NCBI GenBank assembly: GCA_012934845.2
Contig: WNNJ02000390.1
Span: 91,435 to 155,434, forward strand
From: Pomphorhynchus laevis
Lineage: Eukaryota; Acanthocephala; Palaeacanthocephala; Echinorhynchida; Pomphorhynchidae
Direction: 5' to 3'
Length of the DNA stretch: 64,000 nt
Shown: one piece after another, positions 1 through 15,500 of the stretch
Position numbering within the stretch: the first letter of the stretch is position 1
Layout: each line of letters begins with the position of its first letter
Translations under genes and position numbers: made by a program
Notes under the pieces: generated by a model
Told to the model about the DNA's origin: nothing
The model's database searches: none
What the model saw: the letters and a program-made list of their open reading frames with translations, nothing else

Positions 1-70
1 TATCTTTAATATCTTAATATCTTTAATATCTTAATATCTTTTATATCTTAATATCTTAATATCTTAATAT
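1..70. repeat. AT-rich tandem repeat
   Basis: A run of short units built on 'atatcttaat' with small length changes. It is a simple tandem repeat in the part of the NNT gene that continues past the left edge. Confidence 0.7.
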
Positions 71-315
71 ATTTAACATCTTTTATCCACCGAACCTTAA
101 AAATATAATGTGTCTTGAAGTCACAAATTCAAAATCAACTGTAAGTTTCTGACCTCAATACTAAGTAAAATATAAATTTTCCGATTCTTCCTAAATATTT
201 TAAAATAGTAAGCATTTTTTATGGCGAGTATTTAATTTGTTGAAACTGTAGCAGTAATAATTTGGCAATTTAAACCAATTGTAAAAATTCGTCAATAATA
301 AATATATTTAATTAC

Positions 316-504
316 CTCCAATACCACATGTTGACGTAAGACCGAGAACTCCAGACATAAGACCTGCACTACAGAGTAGAGCTGTACCTTGACTCGGTGA
401 TGTGCAATTTAAAAAGGGGAGTATTAACGCTAAACTGCTGGCTGCTAGTATTGCGTTTAAATGATTTCGAAGAGCGAATGTAATTGGAGTAGTTTTCATC
501 AAAC
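316..504 (-). CDS. NNT: NNT exon 13 (last exon visible)
   Basis: Encodes GLMKTTPITFALRNHLNAIL and ends TSTCGIGG, matching 'GLLKSAPLLLPGRHALNAGL' and 'TAAIGG'. The donor is gtaatt at 315-314. The next expected segment (ADMPVVITVLNSYSGWA) is outside the window. Confidence 0.94.
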
Positions 505-3500
505 CTAAACAATATAAGATTAAAGTTCAATTACGTGAATAAATAAATCCAGATAAAAACGGGAATTTGTTAGAAAATTAATATTTCAACCAAAGTGTTT
601 ATTTAAATACAATATTTTTAGTATAAATTTGTTTGAATTTATTTAAAAGATAATTATGTTTAGTTATAAATAATAATAAGAATAATTAATAATAATATAA
701 TAATATAATAATTAATTTTTTTTAATTTATTAAAATTTTTAATTTGTACAATTAAGGTTCCCACAATTATTATTATATTATTACATTCTTATATTATTAC
801 ATTCAATTATTATTAATTTAGTTACATTCTGCCACATCATACAAACAGAGAAAACATGCCCATGGAAATCTCTCACACTTTCTGCTTATATTAATAAAAT
901 ATTTAAATTAATTAAATCGCACTTCAAGAATATTGTATTAATTCAATAATTAATATTGAATAATTAATAATTATTATCAATAATTAAAATATTAATTAAT
1001 ATTCAGTATTAATTCTACAACAGAGTTTAATTTTCACTGTAATTATGTAACTTTTGCATTTGTAATTATAATGTAGTGATTTATTAAAGCCAGTCCGCCT
1101 TTCGGCTTGGGCATATAAAAAAAGGATTATAAGATAACAAATATAAAGTCAGAACAGTTGTCTTTCTTCTTATTTCTTGAGCTGCTTAAAATTTCATTGA
1201 TTGGCTCGAATTGATTGTACGTGACACAGGTACGCATCGTCAGCTGAAATAAGCCTATAAGCCTACCTTCACTTCAGCGTATCTATTGGTTTTAAAGATA
1301 AACAAGACAAATGAGCACATGAAAATACATGTAAGAGTGATGAGCATGCTGTTGCAAAAACAGCATACACAAGTTGATGATCGTTCATGTATGATTCTTC
1401 CTTTTTTACAGAACTTGGGGTGATATCCGTCAAGCGAAGCTCTCCAGATTAAAGTGCGCTTACTTGCGAGAGGGCTACGCCAAGCTGTTTGAAGAAAAGC
1501 AGGAGTCTGATAGATATCCTGATCAAGTTTAAGTACTTTGCTGTCGAATAAATTTAGATTTTTAAGAAAACCATCAGTCAAAGGAAGATTCATCTCTTTC
1601 TGCAATGAAACTGATAAAGGAGGCAGCCTTGCTAGAACTTGAACAGCCGTGGATGAAGTTTTTGGAGATACGCCTACCAACCTTTTTAATAATAAGTTAT
1701 TAATAACTTATTATTAATAATAAGTTATAGTTTTTAATCATCAGATATTTTTATCAACAAAATTATTTTTATCTTTTTATAATTTTACAAAACAACAAAA
1801 TATTTTTAAAAATTTATTTAAACTATTAAGCGATAACTCTTTATGGATAATAAATAACATATTTGTATTATAATAAGATACTGGATAAGCAAATTTCATC
1901 TTAGGAACTATATCATTAGCACGTATTTGGCTCCGCTGATATGTTGGGTCGAGGAATTGGGACCAAAACCAGATAGCATATCAGTTCCTCCTGAGACATC
2001 TAATCCTTATTCTTATATATCGTCTGTTATTTATTATTCAATTCATAAAAATTAACTTTTATTTTAAATTTAATTAATTCAGACGAAGACTCAGTTATCT
2101 GGTTTGTTCTTTGCCATTGATTTTACAAGTATTATTTCATAATGGAGTATTATGTAATTTCATTTATTTCTTTATTTATCATTATTTTTGATTTAAAAAA
2201 ATAATGATAAATAGGTACATTTTATTTAAAAGGTACCTAAAGTGTATTTTTAAAAGGTAAGTTGATCCTAATAAATTTAAATATGGAAATCTGATTTTTA
2301 CAATCGTGACTTAAATAAAAGAAATGTATTCTTTCAATACTGTTGTACGTTCATCTGTGACTAGTTTGCATTTGTCGTAGAAACATTTGAATTTAAATTA
2401 AATCAGCTTTAATTATTCATAAAATGCATCACGTGAAGTGTGTAAATACCTACAAAATCCACGAATATTGTCGTTTTTACTTTTACAGAGGCATATGGGG
2501 GCATTAAACTATAAGCCTTTATTTCGATATGATACAAATTTTTATTGTTTCCCGAAATCTTTATATATAAAAGACTCGGAATCTTGTTATCGCTTCTAAA
2601 AGTGTTCCCATTCCATGAGCATGATATATATTATAAACTCTGATTTTACTGACTCTCAAACACTAAATCAATAGCATTGTTCAAAAATGTAAAATAAATG
2701 TGATTTTCTTTTTCGTAAATAAGCAAATCGCTTTTATTACAGCGAGTTACATTTTATGAAAATCAATTACTAAAGTAAACTTTAAAAGAATTTAAAAAAA
2801 TCTTTTTTTATTTATTAATTATTCCTTTTTATTTATTAATTCTTTATTTATTTTTATAAACAAAGGAATAAATTTTTAAAATATAAATACTCACGATTTT
2901 AGTACGCTTTATACTCATTCAGATTATGTGATATTAAAGAAGCGTTAGTAAAATTAATTAATTTTATATTCAAAAAAATATATATTACAATAATTATAAC
3001 GCCTATCTAACAAAAATTAAACCAACAAGTAAATATAAATATATGGATAATATTAAATTATTAGAATCCTTAAATATTTTGATAAATCAAAATTATTTAA
3101 AAGTAGGGGCATCTATATTTAGACAAGTAAAAAGTGTTCCAATGGGTGGTAATAGTAGCCCAATTATAGCTGACTTGTTTTTAAGCTTTATAGAATATGA
3201 ATTTGTTCAAAACTGTTTAAAAATAACAAAAATATTAAATTAACAGAATCCTTAAATATTTTTGTAAATTAAAATTATTTAAAGGTACATCTAACTCCAC
3301 AATTTTTTGACAAGAAAAAAATTAAAGCACACAAGATTTTTCTTGTCAACCACTCGTCCGGGTGTCTGGACGTGGAGACATTGTATAAACCAAACTACTC
3401 TAGTCATCGCTATCCTGGGCTACTGACAAGAGTTATCTTTCAGATATCCCAAGGCCTTCTTCGGACTGTACCGATATTAGATCTATCCACACGTATTGAG

Positions 3501-6500
3501 GTCTACCTCCTCTTTTCAGAGAGTCCGGTTTGGACAACCCTCCAAGAAAGGAGATCCCAAGATATCCTTAGAACGTGTCCTAGCCACCTCAAATGACTTT
3601 ATTTGATGTGGAAAAGCAGCGACATTAATCCTAGTCAAGTATGGATGATCGAATGCGATTGACTTAACAGAACATCTTGTGAAACGCGAATATATAAAAG
3701 ATTTTATTTATAAACAAATAAATTCCATTAGACGAATACAGCGCGAAGACTTACTTGTAACTAGCAGCAAGAAAATGAGAATTTTGTATTCCTAGATTAT
3801 CATCCAAAATTGTTTGATTTTCAAAGACAAGTGCGAAACATGTGGATGAACGAAATCACAAATCATGAGACGCGAATTATTTCTCCTAAAATACAAATCT
3901 GCACAACAAATAAATTGTCCAAAATGTACTTGTGAGGTCTAGTATAACTCAGCTAGGCAAAACAGAAGGAAACTGTCAACCCTGTGGTGATAAAAGATAT
4001 GCAACATGTAAAAGTATGGCACGGACAAATAATATATTTAGAAGAGTTGTTTTTAAACCACCTCTTGGGATCCTCATTTTGAGAAGCAATATGTAGGGCA
4101 GACTTCGATGTCATTAGCGAGCCGACTTAATGTCAGAAGGTCTCACATCGAAAAATGGATGAAGCGGTGAGTCATGCTCTTGAACATGGTGCGGGCGGAG
4201 TGTATGAATTAGCGCGTAGAAATTGCTAGTGTAAAAAAACATTATAATGAGGGAAAACCTTGAGCAAAAGTTATTAGAAGATATGTATGCAGATAAACCC
4301 TTCAGATTAAATACAAACATATATTGTGAATGGACGGATCTAACGTAATCCTCTTTAATTATTACTATTTTACTCCTTATTTATATGCATAGACTAACGA
4401 TGCACTATTGTTTTTGATTGAAAAAGCCTAAGTGCGAAACGTCTTGATAAAATTTCTGTATTTATCGCCTGATAAATGTTGTACTATATATATATAGAAT
4501 ATCCAAATACTTCCGGCGAATATATAGTGAATATCCATTGCTTACATGAGCCGTATTACTTAATTGGTCGGTTTGTTTAAATATAAATGTAAATATAATA
4601 AATATATTATAAATATAAATTTATTTTTTACACAGTTATGAACAAATTCATATTCTATAAAGCTTAAAAACAAGTCAGCTATAATTGGGCAACTATTACC
4701 ACCCATTGGAACACCTTTTACTTGTCTAAATATAGATGTCTTTACTTTTAAATCATTTTGATTTATTAAAATATTTAAGGATTCTATTAATTCAATTTTA
4801 TCCATATATTTATATTTACTTGATGGTTTAATTTTTGTTAGATAGGCGTTATAATTATTATAACATATATATGTATATCTTTTTCCGAATATAAGATTAA
4901 TTAATTTTACTAACGCTTCTTTAATATCTACTAAATCTAGATTTGTATAAAGCGTACTAAAATCGTATGTATTTATATTTTGAAAATTTATTCCTTTTGT
5001 CTGTTCTAAAAATTTTTTTGTAGAATTATTACTGAATTAAATACACATGTTAGAGTTAAATACACATATATCATCAATGTATCGAAACATATTTCATATC
5101 TTCATATAATTTAGATTTATTTTTTAAACAGTTATGAACAAATTCATATTCTATAAAGCTTAAAAATAAGTCAGCTATAATTGGGCTACTATTACCACCC
5201 ATTGGAACACCTTTTACTTGTCTAAATATAGATGTCTTTACTTTTAAATAATTTTGATTTATCAAAATATTTAAGGATTCTATTAATTCAATTTTATCCA
5301 TATATTTATATTTACTTGATGGTTTAATTTTTGTTAGATATGCGTTATAGTTATTATAACATATATATGTATATCTTTTTCCGAATATAAAATTAATTAA
5401 TTTCACTAACGCTTCTTTAATATCTACTAAATCTAGATTTGTATAAAGCGTACTAAAATCGTATGTATTTATATTTTGAAAATTTATTCCTTTTGTCTGT
5501 TCTAATTTTTTTTGTAGAATTAATACTGAATTAAATACACATGTTAGAGTTAAATACACATATATCATCAATGTATCGAAACATATTTCATATCTTCATA
5601 TAATTTAGATTTATTTTTTAAACAGTTATGAACAAATTCATATTCTATAAAGCTTAATAATAAGTCAGCTATAATTGGGATACTATTACCTCCCTACCTT
5701 TAAATAATTTTGATTTATCAAAATATTTAAGGATTCTGATAATTTAATTTTATCCATATATTTATATTTATTTGATGGTTTAATTTTTGTTAGATATGCG
5801 TTATAGTTATTAATAACATATATATGTATATCTTTTTCCGAATATAAGATTAATTAATTTTTCGAATGCATCTTTAATATCTGCTAAATCTAAATTTATA
5901 TAAAGCGTACTAAAATCGTACGTGGTATATTTTGGATTTCAATATAATATAGGTATAGTTTTATTATGTGATTTCATCTGCTATAGAAAAGTCTCTACCT
6001 AAGAAATTATAAAAGAACCAATGTCTTATTGAATTTGTAATTTTAAATTAATTTTGGATTTCTGAGTAAAGATGCATAAATTTGAATTTGATATGCGTAT
6101 TTAACAAACACTTTATTCAAAGATGCGTTAAAATTGTACAATACGTAACATTAGAATATTTAAAATTCTATAAATTAATACAACATTTATAAAAAAGATT
6201 ATATAATTGTCCTTGAAGATATAACTCTCGATTTTATGAAAAACTATAAAAATTTTCATAAAATCTGTCCAAGTGTCTTACAATCATAGGTATATTTTCT
6301 ATTGATAATATAGGTGCGGTTCCCAATTACTTTTAGTAAAAGTGACGTGGATATAAAATATAAATGTATCAGATATTGATCAGATATTAAAAAGATATTG
6401 ATGAGATATTGTTTCGGAAAATTTTTCACTTCGAAAAAAATTAAAAATATTTTTTGTTTCTAAAAATATAACTAATTAATATTTTTATAAGTTTAGTGAT

Positions 6501-9500
6501 TTCTGGATATAAAATTTTTTGCTACTTATTAGCTCTTCAGAATCTGGCATCGTTTGTTTCCGGAAAACGTTCACCTTCGAGAAAAATAAAAATTATTTTC
6601 TAAAAATAATAAAATTAAATTATAAGCAGTTAATTCATTTCAAATTTAATTTATCAATGCTACTCAAAGTCGCTCAGGATATCTTATAAATATCCTTGGA
6701 TAGTATTAATATTTAATAAAATAAATACCATGCAATTTTGCAAAGGCTAGTAGAGATGCAGTGAAGGTAATTGCTCCGATCCAATTACCAACGAATATCG
6801 ATCCAAGGTGAAGGCTATCATGTAAAGCATGTGAACTTTGCAAGTATTCAGCAATGCAGGTAAGAGAGGCTGCAGCGCCTACAAAACTATGAAACCCGGC
6901 AACCAGTTGTGGCAAATCTGTAATGGCCATTCGTTGTGCAATCAATGTTCCCAGTGCACCACCTTGTAAAATTGAACAATGTAAACGTTTTTGAAAATAA
7001 TTGAGTGTAATGAAAAAATGCGGTCGCTGAAGCAAAATAGACATTTTCCATAACTATTTAGATAAAAAATTTATTAATCATTAAAGAAATATGTTACTTG
7101 GTTAACGAATCAAAGACTAAACGAAAAAGTAACAAAAAAACGCAACAAATGATATGCGAAGGCCAATTTTACAAACAAATTTAGATACACTATTAATGAA
7201 GAATATTATAATAAATATAAAATTTATGATTCTTTGGTATCAGCTCTGGAATTATCTTATCAGGTTATATTATAGGATTATATAAAATTATATTATGATC
7301 ATTGATAATTTAAAAATCTCAAAACTGTATTTTTAAAGCAAACAGATTTACCGATAAACATGCTTGATCCAGCTGTTGTCAAAAAATCTAACCCGGCTTC
7401 GGGTAGTCGACTGCTTAGAGTACTGACTAATCCTAGAGAAACTCCGGTCATTCCCAAATATAAACCTAAAGACTGAATAGCATTCATTTCAAGAAATAAA
7501 TATACCTTTCTTAGCGAGTTTCTGATTGTTTAGACTGGCAATGCTAGCAAAGCAACAAAGTCCGGCTATGAAATTCGTAGCAAATTCCAATTCAGTGGCG
7601 GGTAGTAGCTTTAACGCCAGTCCAAATAAAGTTAATGAACAAACAAAAGGAGCGGCGTACAGGTAGTTATATTGTTGCAGTTCACCTAGTTTAAAACAGA
7701 ATTTAGAAAATTTAAAATATAAATCGCTTTGGTTTGTAAGTTGGGTAAATAAATAACCTCCTACGAGAAGAGAAATGATTTATAAAAAATTTGAATTGAA
7801 ATTATTAAAGGGCAAACAATAAGACCGAATACTTATGTGGAAGGATTAAGGAAATCTCCAGGTAACTGATCAAAAATGATCAGTTAATCGATAATTAGAA
7901 TTGCATTATTGTTATTTTAAACCTGACCCATTATTGAACAATAATTACTAGAGCTGGATCAAAGAAAAGAAGAAATTATTTTTGATATTTCGCTAACTTT
8001 TGTTAGCATCTTCAGAAAATTAAAGGTAAATTTCTGAAGATGCTAACAGGAGTTAGCAAAATATCAAATAAAATTTTACCACATTGTTTAATCTAGCTCC
8101 AATTGATTAAAACTCATTCAATCCTAATGGATTAAACTCAATCAATTCTAATGGATACATTGAATTAAGATTTTAATCCAAAAATCTTCTTTTTCTAATA
8201 GTTTTTGATTTAATATTGAAATGTTTTCTTCGATAATATGTTCTAAAATAAATGACTTGTAGTTTTTAATATGTTCTATTAATAATGTCTTAGTAAATCA
8301 AACGATTTACTGAAATATGTTCCAAGTTTTGGCTAATTACTGCTCACATTATCATAAACTAAATCATCATTAAAAATTACATGTGTGCCAACTAACATTT
8401 TTAACTACATACTTCGATTGTCCACACATAATCGATGATATAAAATAAATTATTTATTCAAATTATCAGCTTGACTCATAGCTCTTATTAAGGAAAAATT
8501 TCACAAATGGATTGGAATGCAAGAATAAAAGTTAAAGTAATAACACAGAATCAACACGAAAGAATAATGAGACCCGAAAGCATACAAAATAACTGATAAA
8601 TAAAAGCAAATGATCAATTCATTGAATCAAAATGGATTCTTAAGTTAAAATTACAATGTTGTTTCTTTGTATTTTCAGACTCCTTTTGTTGATATGCAGA
8701 TACCCGGATATAATGCAACTGTATACGTTATATTATCTCTTCAAAACATTTACTTTATCAAAATCAAAGTTATTACAGCTGAATAAACAGTAACTCCTTC
8801 TTACTGAATTCTTATGCTCCTTTACACAAACAACTAAAGGTCTCTTAGTTTGGCCAATATATGTGAAATTACAAGACTCTCACCCAATATACCAGACCAT
8901 AATTACATTGTGCTCTGGGTTTTTGTGTGAACAACGTCACAAGATTACCTTTCTAAGGGCAATATAATGTAGTGTCAATCATATTAATCTTTGTGAATAG
9001 AGTTGACTAACTGTCAAATATTAATTGGTCGTTAATAAAAGTACAATGAAGCCAAAGATTAGCCTTACTAATCTTTTCATTGAGTTTGTTTGATGAGTAA
9101 AACGTTCTATTTAATGCACGATCGGCAGGTTAAATCGCACTAGTCGGAAATTCACCAATATGCTATCTTCTTTCAACTATTAATAAAGATATTTTAGAAC
9201 AAATTCTCATAGATCGTAGTAGATATGTTGATGAACTTAAAAATATATAAATTATTCGATGCAATTTGCTTGCATATCCCTTCATATATTCTGTCTTTGT
9301 ATAAAATTGTAAGCAATTGTCGAAACATTTTTATCATATTCGTTGAACTTATGTAATATAGATGCCTATATATCGTGATAGATATAAATATCTGTCAAGA
9401 GAAAAACAACCGATCTCTTAATAAAGATTTCTTAAAATGTAATCGTTACATTACTCTTTTCCGAAATCATGTCAAAAATTCAAACAATGGTGGAAGCAGC

Positions 9501-12500
9501 TGGTTATCGCTAATAAGAACACCTGCCAAATCAAATGGCGGTGAACGTTTTGAACTTTTTATATAAGCATGTACATTTTAAAATAACATTGTAATTTTCT
9601 GAAGATGCTAACAAAAGTTAGCGAAATATCAAATAAAATTTCCTCTTTTCTTTGACCCAGCTCCAATAATTATTTATCAATGATGGATCATTATTAACTA
9701 TTTAAAATCAATAAACAAAGAATTAAAAATTTAAAAAATATTAATATAAATATAAAAAGCTACATAATCAATTTTAAAATAAATAATTATTATAAAATTA
9801 TATTAAAATTGAATTATTTAATATAATTATAATATAATTATAAATTTATATATTTATCATCAATAAAAATGAAATAATGAAATAATTAATTTCATTCTGT
9901 CCGTACCAATTATACGTTGAAGAAAACTTTAGATATAAAGAACTGGTACTTAAAGAGAATATAAAATTATATATAATATTTAATTGAAACATGACATCTA
10001 TTAAAGAAACATAAAAGATTCTGAACAAATTAATAAGATATCGAAATTGCAAAAGTTTTATATTTAGTATTAATCGTAATATAGCGATTAAGAGTAACGA
10101 ACATGTATAAAATGTAGAATTGTAACAAATACAAAGGTAAAATGAACCTTTAATTTTAAACATGTTTAGCATTCGTGAGGTTATGGTAAATCCACCACCA
10201 ATATTTATACAAGAAAGAATAATAGCAATTATGGCCAATTTGTTTGAAATCATATCAGGGATTATATGTGAACTTCCATGTAATAGCAACAATCCACCAA
10301 CTGCTGTAAGTCCAGATATGGAATTAGTTACTAAATAATTTCAAATGCATTGTAATTAATAATGTTAAATACATAGTTATTTACCTGACATTAATGGTGA
10401 ATGTAAAGCGGGTGTAACTTCCCATACAGTGTTGTATCCAATAACCGAAGCAAGTGTAAATGTAGACAGTTGGTTGGCGATTAACGTATCGGGCAGCAAA
10501 GCTGCTAATGCGATGGAAGAAGAGAGAATCAGAGATAATTTGGTAGACTCCATCAAAGTATTTTCGAAAGAAAATTGTGGTTGTGATGATGAAGTTACTT
10601 CACCCAATGTTTTTTTCTTGTCACTTACAGCAGTAAGTGAAGAAGAATAAACAGGAGGACGAGGCCATCTTAATTCACCCTATCACAAGTAAATAAATGT
10701 TTATTTATTATTTGCCGATTTTACTTTGTGTAGTATCATACAGCGATCGATTACATCGTCATCAATTTTAAAATCTTCACCTTAAAGCAAACAAAATCCA
10801 GTTGTTTTATAAAGTCAGCCAAGTTTACAAACCTATTCGATTCTTTTCTAAATATTGAAGGAACTTTTTTACATTTTGGGCAAATAGTGTACTAGACATT
10901 GCAGGCATTCGACTGGCAAAATTTGTGTAACCGATTAATTTTACTGATGAATCAAGTAAATTAAGCTGACCCGGTATAGTCATTTCAGTATTACCGCCTT
11001 GCTCAGCGGCCAAATCAACAACAATAGAACCAGGTTTCATTGATAATAGAGCTTGCTATTAAAAAGGTATTATAGGTTTGATTTAAAAAGTTTCAGAAAA
11101 TGAATTTTAATAAAAATATTTAGCAAATAAATTATATAATGCATATTATATAAATATTAAAAATCTAAACGCTAACAAATAATATAAAATTTTTAGTTAA
11201 CATTGATAATAATATATAATATATTTTAATATCTAATAATATATTTTTTGTAATAAATAATTCATTATTTTATAATTATTTTTAGGTTCACAAAAATGGG
11301 CCTATACACATTTCAAGCAAATATAAAAATGATCTTATCCAATTAAAGCTATTCCAGTCGTCGCGTTCCTCATAGGTCGAGTAAATTCACCGATTCGAGA
11401 TCGTGGATACCGCACGCAGCACGATTTAGAACGCGCGAGAGTGATGCTCAATCGTGTACGTAAGTGCAAGATCATATCGCTATAGCTTCAATGTAGCTTT
11501 GAGAACAATCTTGCAGCAATTGTAGGTGTGTGAGTCGTGTCGCTGTCGGACCAAAACCTCCAGTAGCTGCCAGGACAAATGGTAAGAAAGACGAGTGTTC
11601 AACCTCTCTGATCCGTTCCTGATACTTCGTTCTTTTCCGGTTCTCGTAGAAGTCAAAACTTGCATCGACAGTCTTCAGGTGATAATATGGAGCCACGTTG
11701 TTGAAGACGTAGACATCGATGAATGTCCGCTCCAATCTACCCCCGACCGCAGTAACTAACTAATGATCGCTTGGCTACTGACATCCTGTCAGTAGCCAAG
11801 CGATCATAGAGTAAATTTCGACCGACTGCAGTAAGGCACTGATTTAATAACGCATTCCGATTAATTGAATGGTCATCTTCCTGATTGGGCGCTGTTAAAT
11901 TATCCCGCTCATCAGTTGTGATCACATTGAGACTGGTCAAACACTTAGTGGATGGGTCGACTATTATCGACAAATCCATCGATAACCTGTAGCAACAACT
12001 ATCTGCTTTGCAGCTGATACAGTGTTTACCCTCTTTGACGCATCCGCAGCTTGTACATCGGGCGACTAAGCCATTGCAACTACAACACAAAACTGTGTTT
12101 GAAGGCTTTCCCCCTTACCATTGTAAGTGTATATGACTCCAATTGATGTATTTGTCCTCGTTGTGTTTGTTGTATTGTGTATTAGTGTATATTATCTTTT
12201 AAGTAATTTGATATTACCAAGAAAATTGGTTTAACCCAAAAACAAGTATTATTTATTATATTATTTATCAATTATTATAATAAATATTATTATTTTATAT
12301 AATATATAAAATAAATATTATTTGATATAAATAATATATTATATTATATAATATATTATATAATATAATATATAATATTTTTGGTTAACCGCAAATGGTT
12401 CATTTCAAAAAATGTTCATTTATTTCCAAGTTCGTCATTGTGAAATTGTATCCACCCACTGCTTCATAGCACCACACCGTCGTAGACAAAACAACGAAAT

Positions 12501-15500
12501 CTTGGCTATAGCGATGACAATCTTTGTTCGAATTTAGTTTACATAGGTCGCATAATCAATATTGTTTTTAATAGCTATCTTGCAAGATATTTTTAAAAAG
12601 ACTTGATTGGCATCATTTCCGATTCCTCCAGTTTGTTGATTGGATAAAATGCAGCTCTTTCAATTCTGGTTACTCGTTTGGTATATTTTACTAGTTTCCT
12701 TGAACGATGATAATTATAGCTAGTAGTAGGTCCTGAGATATAGGAAAGATCATGACAATTATAGATATAAATGTCCAAAAAGGACCGCTCCAGATTTTTA
12801 GTACTGTTGTAAGCAACATCTAATCGGGCCTCATCCGCACGAGTGGTTGCATGGTTCCCAAAAGAAACATCTTCACTCAGAGGAGACAATTTTGGTTCTG
12901 TAACGACCAGGTATGACACTTGTTTAATTGTATTAGCTACGATGTCTTGCATAATATTGTGTCTGAGCAGCATTTAATCATCGATGAAGGAATCCATCGA
13001 TGCATTCAATTGTTTCAAGTCAATGATGGTCTTGGATAACATTTCGACGTTTAAAATCAAAGTTTCTGATCAAGTTTTTGTATGTTATTTTATTGTAAGT
13101 AGTTAAAATTGTATGTTATGATCTCGGAAACTTTTTTATGTCAAACTCTTTTTGGGTTTATAAGATAGTAAGGGAACTGATTATGCAAATTTAAACAAAG
13201 TTTTAAAAACAATTTATTTGCAAGTATTTATAGGAGTCAAGACAATTTTTAACTAATTTATAATATCTAATAATATAATTAATATTTATATAAATATAAA
13301 TATTAAATACTATTATAAAATATAATTATATAATATTTTACATAATCTGTAACAAATATATTATTGTAAAAAAAATATTATATAAATATGCCCATTTAAA
13401 ACATATTAAAAGTATAAACGCTTTTAGAATTATAATATTATAAATTTAATAAATAAATATAATATTATTAATTTATAATATTATAATATTATAAATTATA
13501 TTTATAATTTAATCATAAATACAGTTAATGTTAATATTTTTGATATTTTAAAGTGTCAACGTTTCATTCAGTCGAAGAAATTTTTAACAAAACATTAACA
13601 TACAATTATATTAATAGAATTAATATATATTGTATATTAATATTATAATATTAATTTTAAAAATAACTGAATTTATATAAATCAATACAATTGTGATTTT
13701 TTTTATAATATAACTTTATTTTCTAAAATAAATTTCAATAAAGCATATTTTGATATTAAAAACAAGTCGTGTATAAGTCAGTTGTTGAATTAAAATAATA
13801 ATTTAAAAGATCAACAATTTAGTTCAACTCTATAGGGATTCTCGTTTTTAATCCCGACAAAGCAATAGGTTTATATGTAGCATGAATAATCAAATAGCTA
13901 TAATGATTTAAATTAATTGTAAATTAGTTTAATTATTTTATAAAATAATTTTCATAAATTACTGAAAATTTTATTAAAATTTTCATTAATATAATAAGCA
14001 GGAATAAGTGTATTATAAAAATAATAAATTATTACAATTTTAATCTAATAATATAAATTTTTTGAAATTTTTTAAGTAAATTTTTAATTATAATAAACGG
14101 TAAGAAGGAATAACTCAAATGATTGGAAAATAGTAATATATTTAATTTCAGTTAATAAACTCGCCATTGCGATTGTATACTGAATGAAAAGGGTGATAAG
14201 TAAAAAATTGAAGTTTGCTTCAACAATGTTATTCTCGTATTATCCATAATAATCACATATCATACAATATTTATAATTATCCTGAATCAATAATACATAA
14301 TTAAATAAAAGTTATTACTGATTTAATAATTATAAAATAATTCAATAATTTGTAATCAATTTATTTCGTGCTTAAAATTGACATTTTTTAATTTTGAATA
14401 GCTAAATCAACTTTTTTAAACACTGATAAACTTATTTGCATCTTATTTCAAATATAACACAAATATAAACAAACAAATATAAAATTATTTAATTAACTAA
14501 ACGAAAATTAGAATACCCGAGTAACGAGTAACGGTGCCCTTTTACCAGGAATCCTCGCAGTTGTGATAACTATATCGGATATTCTACACTGTTGAGCAAT
14601 TAGTTCCTGTTCCAACTTCAAAAGCTTGTCTTCGGTAGATGTTATGTAGCCAGCTTCAATACTAATTAAATTTTGGTGATCCTCTGATAACTTAATAGGA
14701 ACAGCTCCCATTGATAGTATCTGTTCCTCGACTTCAGGCCGCATGTCAAATGCAAAAACCTGTGCTCCTAGTTTTTTCGCAGTAGCAACAGCGGACAATC
14801 CAGCAACGCCAGCTCCAATAACAAAAACACGAGCAGGTTTACTGCTTCCAGCAGCCGTGATCTGACCTAGATTCTAACCAGAATCTTAAATACATTTTCA
14901 AAAAAATTACAAATACCGCCTAATATTTTCCCATATTCATAAGAAGCTTCAATTACTGCCCTATAGCCTATCAAGTTATCCATTGAACTTAGGACGTCAA
15001 AAGCCTTAACAAATAAAAAATTAATAGAATTTTCTAGCCGCTAGAACGAATAGACTAATATTATCCTTAAGATATAAGCAAATTATTACTCACATGCAAG
15101 TTACTCAAATACTGTGAAAGTACAGGCATAAGCTTATGCTTATATAAGTATAAATCAAATCAGCTAACTGAGTCAACGTATTTAATATAATTATAGACTA
15201 AACAAAACATAATAATGCTAAATCAAAATTTAATAATTAAATAATAAAATTAATAATTGTTTTTAGATTTTCTATAATTTAAATCAAGTTAAAATAAAAA
15301 TTGAAATTTAAAATAAACGTCATTTTTATGAATTGACTAATAAATAACAGACGTTGTATCAGAATAAGAATTAGAGGTCATCAGGAGGAACTGCTATGCT
15401 ATCAGGTTTCGGACCCCTAACTCCTCTACCCAACATAGCAGCGGGGCCAAATACATGCTAATGATGTATTTCCTCTGAAATAACTATCTAGTATCTTATT

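Larger units (their letters stand above)
7935..9680. mobile_element. Penelope-like remnant with inverted ends and GIY-YIG fragment
   Basis: Inside NNT intron 9. The left end is an inverted pair, 7935-8022 (minus) and 8024-8110 (plus), and a third copy lies at ~9590-9680 (plus). All share 'ctgaagatgctaac' and 'agctccaat'-like blocks. Between them, minus 8990-8815 reads CNFTYIGQTKRPL then KEHKNSVRR, a Penelope-type GIY-YIG piece. The RT is not recognisable. The rest is decayed. Confidence 0.7.

Noticed and set aside
7466-7505. Phase break between NNT exons 10 and 11
   Set aside because: It arises only with the acceptor after 'attcag'. The acceptor seven bases on (tctttag) restores the phase and the family match.
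9846-10147. NNT exon 9 continuing as a longer ORF past 10148
   Set aside because: The extension loses family similarity after MFKIK, and a donor with the correct phase is at 10147-10146.
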